In this document: positions 1 through 6,247 of the stretch, in pieces
How positions within the stretch are numbered: position 1 is the first letter of the stretch
How the letters are laid out: the number at the start of each line of letters is the position of its first letter
Position numbers and translations under genes: made by a program
Assembly: GCA_023248415.1 (NCBI GenBank)
Contig: JAHFEP010000102.1
Span: 1-9,676, forward strand
Length of the DNA stretch: 9,676 nt
Reading direction: 5' to 3'
From: Nitrospirota bacterium
GTDB taxonomy: Bacteria; Nitrospirota; CAKKRA01; 9FT-COMBO-42-15
Notes under the pieces: generated by a model
What the model was told of the DNA's origin: nothing
The model's database searches: none
What the model saw: only the letters and a program-made list of their open reading frames with translations

Positions 1-505
1 CAGTAGCAAGTCTTAGGCTTACTGCATTTCCATTCTCAAGGACTATTCTTTCTGCTTCCACCTTTGCCTTTCCATATAGAGAAATTGGATTGAGAGGCGT
101 CTCCTCTGTACAATAGACACCCTTTTGTCCGATACCGTAGCCGCTATTTGTAGTGGGCATAATTATACTTTGCTCCTTTGAGGCAAGCTTTACTATTGCG
201 GCTATTGCATCCCTGTTTATAGTAACAGTTCCGATGTTGTCTCTCTTACAAAGTGGAGCCCCAACTAATGCTGCAAGCGGGATGATATAATCAGCCTTTT
301 TGAGAAGGGGCTTTAAAGTCTCTGTTTCCCTTGCATCTCCCCTTATAACATCAAAATTTTCATAAGCACAGCATTCAAGTAAAGAGTTTTGCCCAAACAT
401 AAAATTATCTAATACAGTTACCTTATGCCCAGCCTTCAATAATTCTGGAACAAGTATTGAACCTAAATAACCCGCTCCACCTGTAACTAAGATATTGTAA
501 TTCAC
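1..505 (-). CDS. NAD(P)-dependent sugar epimerase/reductase, extended SDR family (N-terminal 168 residues; 3' end beyond window)
   Basis: Reading down from a GTG at 505 gives an open frame to the window edge. It begins with a Rossmann dinucleotide-binding motif, TGGAGYLGS (residues 8-16), and carries the SDR active site: Thr119 in the stretch PTTNSGYG (117-124) and Tyr144-x-x-x-Lys148 in YGKAK. Known 4,6-dehydratases of this family have Asp-Glu after the catalytic Thr (TDE); here the residues are Asn-Ser, so a C4 reductase and/or epimerase acting on a nucleotide-linked keto-sugar is more likely than a dehydratase. The start is fixed by AGGAGG eight bases upstream, directly after the stop of the PLP enzyme gene 14 nt away. 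By context it probably acts after that enzyme, as ColC acts after ColD in GDP-colitose synthesis; that role is inferred. The fold and family are clear, the substrate is not. Roughly half the usual 300-330 residues are visible. Confidence 0.9.
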   Translation of the reverse strand, partial: MNYNILVTGGAGYLGSILVPELLKAGHKVTVLDNFMFGQNSLLECCAYENFDVIRGDARETETLKPLLKKADYIIPLAALVGAPLCKRDNIGTVTINRDAIAAIVKLASKEQSIIMPTTNSGYGIGQKGVYCTEETPLNPISLYGKAKVEAERIVLENGNAVSLRLAT

Positions 506-513
506 TAATTACT

Positions 514-519
514 CCTCCT
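514..519 (-). promoter_or_regulatory. Shine-Dalgarno site deciding a GTG start
   Basis: A perfect AGGAGG sits immediately after the stop codon (520-522) of the PLP enzyme gene and eight bases before the GTG at 505. It supports the GTG as the true start of the SDR gene and suggests that the two genes are translated from one message. Confidence 0.8.
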
Positions 520-1680
520 TTATATATTTTTTAATGTCTTATGCAAATAGTCTATCTTATCCCTTATATCATAAGGATGATTCCCAACAAAAAATCCGTT
601 GTAATGGGCAATATCGGCATTTGTTGATTTTGTAACAGTATAATCATAATATTTTATAACATCATGCCTCAATATATTCCCGCCTGTTATGATTCTGTGC
701 TCTATATTGGCATCCTTTAATTTCTGTAAAACCTTCTTTCTCTCTATCTCTAATTCTGGATTTATAATCATTGTAAAACAGAACCATGAGCTTTCTCCTA
801 TTTCCTTTTGAATTATAAATCTTTCATCACCCTTAAAAAGTTCTGCAAAATGTTCCGCATTCTTCCTTCTAATTTTTATAAAGCCCTCCAGTTTATACAA
901 CTGCCTTATACCTATGGCTCCCTGAATCTCAGTTGGTCTTACATTAAAACCTGGCAAAATAAATCTATATGCCTCAAAAAAATCGTCATCCCTCCTTTCA
1001 AAAATCGGGCTATCCTCATCCTGTCCTCTTATCCAGCCATGGGCTCTAAGCGATTTCAGGATATTATAAACCTCCTTGTTATTGGTCAGAATAAGTCCGC
1101 CCTCCATGGTAGAAATATGATGTGAGAAAAAAGTGCTGAATGTATTTACCAGTCCAAATGTACCTGTGTATTTGCCATTGCATTTAGCGCCCATTGATTC
1201 ACAGTTGTCTTCAAAAAGAATCATATTATTTTTTTCACACAACTTTGCTATTTCATCAAACTGGCAGGGATTCCCAAGTATACTCACCGCAACTATCATT
1301 CTTGTATTTTTGGTCACTGCCCTCTTCAGCTCCTCAATATCATAATTTAACGTATGCAAATCTATATCTACAAACTTAAGTTTAAGCCCATATTGATAAA
1401 GAGGATGAAATGTAGTTGCCCATGAAATACACGGCACTATTACCTCGTCGCCTCTTTTAAGGGGATTTTCTTTTTTATAAAAAAGTGATGCTACTGCAAT
1501 AAGATTGGCTGAAGATCCTGAGTTCACCATTACAGCATACTTCATCCCAAAATACTTTGCAAACCTCTCTTCAAACTCCTTCACCTTCTCCCCCATGGTG
1601 TATATATTACTATTCATTACTTCAAGAATTGCCTGTTTTTCCTCTTCTCCCCACGTTGAGCTTGCGAGTTCATATCTCAT
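520..1680 (-). CDS. DegT/DnrJ/EryC1-family PLP enzyme with catalytic Lys replaced by His; ColD/E1-type 3-dehydratase of a GDP-4-keto-6-deoxy sugar (predicted)
   Basis: The 386-residue product has the fold-type I sugar-aminotransferase layout: cofactor phosphate-binding NSGSSAN (53-59), Asp158 in FEDNCES for the pyridine nitrogen, and the active-site loop FFSHHISTMEGG (184-195). Ordinary family members carry the Schiff-base lysine in this loop; here His187 occupies that place. This swap is the known hallmark of CDP-4-keto-6-deoxyglucose 3-dehydrase (E1/RfbH) and of GDP-4-keto-6-deoxymannose 3-dehydratase (ColD), which remove the C3 hydroxyl. The length is near that of ColD and shorter than RfbH. 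I start the gene at the ATG at 1680: GAGGTG lies six bases upstream, whereas an in-frame ATG at 1710 has no ribosome site and overlaps the kinase gene by 20 nt. It sits 10 nt after hddA and 14 nt before an SDR, so a substrate derived from GDP-heptose is likely (inference). It could instead act on GDP-mannose derivatives. Confidence 0.88.
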   Translation of the reverse strand: MRYELASSTWGEEEKQAILEVMNSNIYTMGEKVKEFEERFAKYFGMKYAVMVNSGSSANLIAVASLFYKKENPLKRGDEVIVPCISWATTFHPLYQYGLKLKFVDIDLHTLNYDIEELKRAVTKNTRMIVAVSILGNPCQFDEIAKLCEKNNMILFEDNCESMGAKCNGKYTGTFGLVNTFSTFFSHHISTMEGGLILTNNKEVYNILKSLRAHGWIRGQDEDSPIFERRDDDFFEAYRFILPGFNVRPTEIQGAIGIRQLYKLEGFIKIRRKNAEHFAELFKGDERFIIQKEIGESSWFCFTMIINPELEIERKKVLQKLKDANIEHRIITGGNILRHDVIKYYDYTVTKSTNADIAHYNGFFVGNHPYDIRDKIDYLHKTLKNI

Positions 1681-1686
1681 CTGTTT

Positions 1687-1692
1687 CACCTC
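1687..1692 (-). promoter_or_regulatory. Shine-Dalgarno site placing the PLP-enzyme start at 1680
   Basis: GAGGTG ends six bases before the ATG at 1680 and overlaps the TGA stop (1691-1693) of the upstream kinase gene. This arrangement favours the downstream ATG over the one at 1710, which is preceded only by AT-rich sequence, and suggests translational coupling with the kinase. Confidence 0.7.
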
Positions 1693-2710
1693 ATTTATTA
1701 TTATTGCCATTATTATTTTGATAGCTTGGCTTATACACTATGATTTCAGAACCAGAAAAGTCAAATCTAAAAGGAACGTGCAGATAACCTTTTAAAGCCT
1801 CTTTAACCCTTTCCCTGTTTTCAGGCTCTACATAAAAAAGGACAAATCCTCCACCCCCTGCCCCAAGCAGTTTACCGCCTACTGCACCGTTCTTAATTGC
1901 CATCTCATACATATCATCTATTTCATTATTGGTAATCTTATTTGACAGTTTCTTCTTTAACAGCCATGTCTCATTTAGAAGTTCCCCAAAATCAGTAAAA
2001 TTGTCTTTCCCAGAAGTAAGTATCTTATATGCCTCATCAACCAGTTCCATCATCTTAAAGAGCTCCTCCTTCTTTTTTGGTATATTTTGTATTTTATCCC
2101 CTGCTATCTCAGATGCATATCTTGATATACCAGTAAAAAAAAGCATAAATTTTTTCTCAAAGCTTCTTAAAAGATTTTCTTTCATGATAATTGGCTCAAC
2201 AATAATTTCTCCATTCTGTAAGAATTCAATTGTATTTAGACCACCGCATGCTGCCCATACCTGGTCTTGAGAGCCGACATTCTCTTTAATAAGATTTTGC
2301 TCAATATCTATTGCTGTTTTAAAAATATCCTCCTTTGAAATAATTTTACCATCAAACGCATACAAGGTCTTCAAAAGACCAACAGTAAATGATGAACTTG
2401 AACCCATACCAGAACGGGCGGGAATATCCCCGTCATGATGAATTTCAAGCCCCTTTTTAATATTTAAATATTTAAAGATTTCCTTTACAGACGGGTGCTG
2501 AATTTCTTCTACACTATTTACTGTCTCTACTTTTGAATATGCAAACCTGTGCTTATGTTTAAAAAAAGGAGGAAGCTCCCTGCAGGTTATATAACAATAT
2601 TTATCAATTGCTGCACCCAGAACCTTACCGCCATGCTCAAAATACCATGATGGATAATCAGTTCCTCCTCCAAAAAAAGATATTCTATGCGGTGTCCTTG
2701 AGATAATCAT
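1691..2710 (-). CDS. hddA: D-glycero-D-manno-heptose 7-phosphate kinase (GHMP family)
   Basis: The 339-residue protein is a GHMP-superfamily kinase closely matching the HddA pattern. It opens with RTPHRISFFGGGTDYP (5-20), the substrate-side signature of HddA-like sugar kinases. The ATP-binding motif PARSGMGSSSSF spans 97-108, DQVWAACGG (149-157) holds the probable catalytic Asp149, and the third motif LLGAGGGGF is at 281-289. HddA phosphorylates D-glycero-D-manno-heptose 7-phosphate at C1, giving the 1,7-bisphosphate for GDP-heptose synthesis in the cytoplasm. The ATG at 2710 is preceded by AGGAGGAG and overlaps the hddC stop by four bases (ATGA), so the pair is very probably translationally coupled. 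The C-terminus ends in an Asn-rich tail (332-338) encoded by AAT repeats. A related kinase for a different sugar (fucose-type) is possible, but the hddC neighbour argues for heptose. Confidence 0.87.
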   Translation of the reverse strand: MIISRTPHRISFFGGGTDYPSWYFEHGGKVLGAAIDKYCYITCRELPPFFKHKHRFAYSKVETVNSVEEIQHPSVKEIFKYLNIKKGLEIHHDGDIPARSGMGSSSSFTVGLLKTLYAFDGKIISKEDIFKTAIDIEQNLIKENVGSQDQVWAACGGLNTIEFLQNGEIIVEPIIMKENLLRSFEKKFMLFFTGISRYASEIAGDKIQNIPKKKEELFKMMELVDEAYKILTSGKDNFTDFGELLNETWLLKKKLSNKITNNEIDDMYEMAIKNGAVGGKLLGAGGGGFVLFYVEPENRERVKEALKGYLHVPFRFDFSGSEIIVYKPSYQNNNGNNNK

Positions 2711-3432
2711 TGAACTCCTCCTCTAAAGATGTTATCTAACTCTCTCTGCGCCTTTTCATAAGTTTCAGGAACTCCAATATCTATAAAATAACCATTGCTG
2801 ATAAATGCCGAAATTTTTAGAAAATTAACATTTTTTTGTAAAAAATCAACCTCAAGGGAAAATCTGGAATTGTCATTATATTGTTTGAGATATTTGCATA
2901 TCCCTTTATTTACAGCATATACACCGCCATTTATATAGCCAAAGTCTCTAAAGGATTTCTCTTCAAAACCTGTTATCCTGCTCCCTTCTATTATCACAGT
3001 TCCGTATCTGTCAAAACTATTCATTGGTTTTAGAGATAAAGTTAGAGTCGGACCATTGGACAGATGAAATAAAAATAATTTCTTTAAATCAACATTAAAA
3101 AATGTGTCGCCATTTAATATCAGAAAATCATCTTCCTTAACAAATTCCATTGCCTTTTTTATAGCGCCGCCTGTCCCAAGAGGCTCATTTTCTACCACAT
3201 ATTCAATTTCCAGATTTTTATATCGTGAGCCAAAATAGTTTCTAATAATTTCATGCTTATATCCAACTGAAAACAAGATTCTATTTACATCATGCTCTAA
3301 TAGATAATCCATGATATAACCTAAAAAGGGTCTGCCTTTTATATCTGCCATCGGCTTCGGAACATTCTTCACAACACCTTGAAGTCTTGTGCCAAAACCA
3401 CCGGCTAAAATTATAGCTTCTGTTAGGGACAT
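2707..3432 (-). CDS. hddC: D-glycero-D-manno-heptose 1-phosphate guanylyltransferase (nucleotidyltransferase, GT-A fold)
   Basis: The 241-residue product is a sugar-1-phosphate nucleotidyltransferase. The nucleotide-binding signature LAGGFGTRL is at 9-17, followed by PKPM at 25-28. ENEPLGTGGA (81-90) and LNGDTFF (106-112, metal-binding Asp109) follow, and FIDIGVPETY (216-225) holds the second metal-site Asp. The length suits HddC, which transfers GMP from GTP to heptose 1-phosphate, giving GDP-D-glycero-D-manno-heptose. It has no C-terminal beta-helix, unlike bifunctional GlmU-type enzymes. It overlaps hddA by four bases. The start has no clear Shine-Dalgarno sequence; it follows a 67-nt gap after the FAD oxidoreductase gene, the largest gap in the window. 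GDP rather than another nucleotide is inferred from the HddA pairing. The partners GmhA (isomerase) and GmhB (phosphatase) are not in view. Confidence 0.85.
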   Translation of the reverse strand: MSLTEAIILAGGFGTRLQGVVKNVPKPMADIKGRPFLGYIMDYLLEHDVNRILFSVGYKHEIIRNYFGSRYKNLEIEYVVENEPLGTGGAIKKAMEFVKEDDFLILNGDTFFNVDLKKLFLFHLSNGPTLTLSLKPMNSFDRYGTVIIEGSRITGFEEKSFRDFGYINGGVYAVNKGICKYLKQYNDNSRFSLEVDFLQKNVNFLKISAFISNGYFIDIGVPETYEKAQRELDNIFRGGVQ

Positions 3433-3499
3433 AATAAATGTAGGGTGTTAGATATTTATAACAATAAGAAGGGAGCTCTTAGAAATGTTCAGCCAGCTA

Positions 3500-4708
3500 T
3501 CAATTAAAAGAACTATATTTCTCTATTTCATCAACAATAAATTTACTAAATGAAAAAGCACAGGTAAATGCCGGGGATACTGCATTCAAAATATGCGTTG
3601 AATTTTCACCGTGCTCAACAACAAAATCCATAACCAACCTCATTTTTTCCTTATCTAATAACTGTGCCCTGATTCCAGTCTCCATGTAACTTCCAAATTT
3701 ATTCAAATCTATGTTTTTAACCAGACGGGATGCCTCTTTTATCAAATGCTGTCCATAATATTTTTTTATTTCTTCAAAAGCAAGATTTCTAAAATCAAAT
3801 GCATTGGATAAAAAAAGTCTTGCTTCATAAAATAAAATTTCTATCAATTCATTTACATTAAAATTAGAAACACCATCGTAGTTTTCTCTCCAAAGAGCAG
3901 GAATCGCGGTTGGTCCTGCCTTTACCCTGCCATCTACTGTTTTTGTAAAATGGACGCCAAGAAACGGATTATTTAGATTAGGCACAGGATATATATGCTT
4001 CTGTATCAAATCATTATCCCTGTATTGAATATACATTCCCTTAAAGGGGAGCAATGTGTATTTATATCCCACGTCAAATTGATGAGCCACCTTATCTGCA
4101 TATAGACCGGCTGCATTGATTAAATATTTAAATTCAATCTTATGTTTATTCGTTTTTATGGCAAACGAACCTTCTCTTTTTATGAATCTTTCATTTAATA
4201 AAATATCAACCCGGCCATTTAAACTATTTGCTATATGTCCTGCAACTTCTCTTGGATTTATTGTGGAGGTTGCAGGTGAATATAATGCCTTCTGGCAGGT
4301 GTTTGCATTTGGTTCAATAGATTTCAAGTCATTTTCATCAATGAGTTCTAAATCAACACCGTTTTTGTCACCCCTCTTCTTTAGTTCATATAACATTTCA
4401 ACTTCCTTTTCATTTTTTGCCACCACAACCTTGCCGCACCTGTTTATCTTAAGATTATGCTGTAAACAATAATCTGTCAAAAGTTTATTGCCTTCAACTG
4501 TAAACCTTGCCTTTAAACTATCAGGTGTATAATAAAAACCTGCATGTATGACCCCGCTATTCCTGCCGCTTGCATGTGCTGCTATGTCAGGCTCTTTTTC
4601 TATGATTGTGATATTTAAGTCTGGATGTCTTCCCTGCAATTCTCTTGCTATAGAAAGGCCTATTATCCCGGCCCCAATTATAAGGATATCTGAAGCTATA
4701 TGCTTCAT
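3500..4708 (-). CDS. lhgO: FAD-dependent oxidoreductase, L-2-hydroxyglutarate dehydrogenase (LhgO) family
   Basis: The 402-residue protein belongs to the DAO superfamily. It begins with the FAD-binding motif IIGAGIIGL (10-18), with Glu37 in IIEKE closing the ADP-binding fold. The segment AHASGRNSGVIHAGFYY (44-60) is the recognisable LhgO signature, and the C-terminal SPAFTCAFSFSKF (378-390) matches the FAD-contacting end. LhgO proteins oxidise L-2-hydroxyglutarate to 2-oxoglutarate and pass electrons to the membrane quinone pool. No signal peptide or clear transmembrane span is seen. The gene starts only two bases after the stop of the upstream glycosyltransferase gene, so co-translation is likely. 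Its place in a glycan operon is odd: it may act on a 2-hydroxy-acid or sugar-acid group of the glycan, or may simply have been captured. Family membership is firm; the physiological substrate here is unknown. Confidence 0.85.
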   Translation of the reverse strand: MKHIASDILIIGAGIIGLSIARELQGRHPDLNITIIEKEPDIAAHASGRNSGVIHAGFYYTPDSLKARFTVEGNKLLTDYCLQHNLKINRCGKVVVAKNEKEVEMLYELKKRGDKNGVDLELIDENDLKSIEPNANTCQKALYSPATSTINPREVAGHIANSLNGRVDILLNERFIKREGSFAIKTNKHKIEFKYLINAAGLYADKVAHQFDVGYKYTLLPFKGMYIQYRDNDLIQKHIYPVPNLNNPFLGVHFTKTVDGRVKAGPTAIPALWRENYDGVSNFNVNELIEILFYEARLFLSNAFDFRNLAFEEIKKYYGQHLIKEASRLVKNIDLNKFGSYMETGIRAQLLDKEKMRLVMDFVVEHGENSTHILNAVSPAFTCAFSFSKFIVDEIEKYSSFN

Positions 4709-4710
4709 TT

Positions 4711-6183
4711 CTATAAAAGCACAATCCTTTTGGTCTCTATACCCATTTTTTTTAGTAATTCAACATTATTCTCAACATTAAGCAAGGCGGCAATAACAAT
4801 CTTCCCTTTGTAATCTTTTATTTTGTCCACAGGCATAATATTAAAATTGAAAAACCGTTTGCCATCCCAACTATCATAAACTGCATCTATTTTCAGCGAT
4901 GTATTAAAGGTAAGTTTATACAAAACCTCAGCCACATCACTTGTTCCGTAGATAGCAAATTCTTTAATATTATCTAACTCAAGTTTTTTAAGACAACTAC
5001 TGCACCGTTCCATGATATAAGCATTATAATGACTCATATTTTTTAGAAAGTCATAAGTTCTGTAGACCTTTCTCAATATGTCCTTCACAGACTTTGGCTG
5101 TCTTGAAAATTTAGTAGCCTTCATATAAAATTGTTTTGTGAGCATTTTGGTAAATGTCATTGCAAGCCTAATTTTAAGCGCCGGCTGATTTATAAAATCA
5201 CCCAGCTTCCAGAAAGACTTATTATGTTGTCCCAGCTTTTCAACTGTCCAGTTCTTTATATCCTCATCAGGAATGGCTTGCAAAAGTAAAGGCTCATAAA
5301 TAATATCGTCTTGCTTAAGCCTTATTATCCTTATAGCAGGATTTTCAACAAGAGGCATCACCCGTCCCATCCTCTTTGCATCCAGCGCAGTTGTTGACAT
5401 ATTGCAACCATCATGAGGCCCTAAATAATTCTTCCTGCCATCCGTCCCATGATGCCAAACATGATATAAAAACTCTTCTTCATGCCAAACTTCCTTCTTG
5501 CCTGCGTTAGCAAGTCTAAATGTCATCTCATACGGACCACAGATATGTCCAAGATAATCTAAATGCTCATCAGCACCACCTATATTTATAAGAGCCTCAC
5601 GAAGTGCACTCATACATGCGCCATAATTCCGTGTATGAAGGGTATCTTCCCTATCAAGTAATCCAGTAGTCTTTCCATCCTTCCAGTTTATACACCCTTT
5701 ACCTATAATCTCTTTTATCGGAGGATAATTAAATGGATAAAATCTCCTGCCAGTATTTCGCACCTCATCCATGTGTAATACTATATTACTATCCTCTTCA
5801 AAGGACATTATAATACGTTCAACAAAGGTAGGACTAAATATGGCATCAGAATCACAAAAAGTAACAATCTCACCTTTGCTTGCTACAATACCAATGTTAT
5901 ACATAAGATGCTTATGATAATAAACATTATCAGGCATCTCCATTACTATCCATTTGTCAATAATTGGGGGCTTACCTAATCGTTCACATTCTTTTAGCTT
6001 TACCTCAATCTCTGAAGAATGTTTGCGGTAATACTCAATCCAGGTTATCTCGTATTGTTCCCTTGGTACTTTTTGATTGTTCAGATAATACAGGGAATGA
6101 AAACTATCGCGGCAGGACCAGTCAAGAAGAACAATACTTAGTTTTGGCGAAGTTTGGCTTTTATGTTCAAATAGAATTTGCAT
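4711..6183 (-). CDS. Glycosyltransferase family 2-like protein with C-terminal Rossmann-like domain
   Basis: The 490-residue protein combines two parts. Residues about 14-245 resemble a GT-A glycosyltransferase: a hydrophobic first strand KLSIVLLDWS (14-23), the metal and nucleotide-sugar motif CDSDAIFS (110-117), and an acceptor-side region with GGADEHLDYLGHICGPYE (202-219), followed by a His-rich stretch HVWHHG (241-246). Residues about 407-490 form a separate unit beginning FAIYGTSDVAEVLY (409-422), which looks like the glycine-rich turn of a Rossmann fold, and ending in alternating strands and helices. Similar modules are found at the ends of sugar C-methyltransferases and in some glycan enzymes; this comparison is from memory. 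A CSSC pair lies at 394-397. No membrane segment is seen, so it probably works at the cytoplasmic face. The ATG at 6183 has no good ribosome site, but an in-frame stop lies just upstream. Donor and acceptor are unknown. Confidence 0.78.
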   Translation of the reverse strand: MQILFEHKSQTSPKLSIVLLDWSCRDSFHSLYYLNNQKVPREQYEITWIEYYRKHSSEIEVKLKECERLGKPPIIDKWIVMEMPDNVYYHKHLMYNIGIVASKGEIVTFCDSDAIFSPTFVERIIMSFEEDSNIVLHMDEVRNTGRRFYPFNYPPIKEIIGKGCINWKDGKTTGLLDREDTLHTRNYGACMSALREALINIGGADEHLDYLGHICGPYEMTFRLANAGKKEVWHEEEFLYHVWHHGTDGRKNYLGPHDGCNMSTTALDAKRMGRVMPLVENPAIRIIRLKQDDIIYEPLLLQAIPDEDIKNWTVEKLGQHNKSFWKLGDFINQPALKIRLAMTFTKMLTKQFYMKATKFSRQPKSVKDILRKVYRTYDFLKNMSHYNAYIMERCSSCLKKLELDNIKEFAIYGTSDVAEVLYKLTFNTSLKIDAVYDSWDGKRFFNFNIMPVDKIKDYKGKIVIAALLNVENNVELLKKMGIETKRIVLL

Positions 6184-6247
6184 AACCGTTACTTATTATC
6201 CGAAATCATCTTTTTCTTTCTAATAAACCGGCGAACATTGCACTCTT

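Noticed and set aside
808..1125. Plus-strand open frames, such as 808-1125, 4116-4472, 8523-8954 and 9132-9515
   Set aside because: They lie opposite well-supported minus-strand genes with clear family motifs, show no recognisable domains, and are best explained as shadow frames.
1681..1710. Upstream ATG at 1710 as the start of the PLP-enzyme gene
   Set aside because: It has no ribosome site, overlaps hddA by 20 nt and adds a low-complexity peptide, while the ATG at 1680 has GAGGTG at good spacing.
3433..3499. Possible terminator or promoter in the 67-nt gap between the FAD enzyme gene and hddC
   Set aside because: Only a five-base stem (TAAGA/TCTTA) is visible, with no T-tract directly after it. 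The TATAAA-like element lacks a convincing -35 partner.
6184..6247. Fifteen-codon reading frame in the gap before the 490-residue glycosyltransferase gene
   Set aside because: Very short, no good ribosome site, and no recognisable peptide; it is expected by chance in AT-rich sequence.
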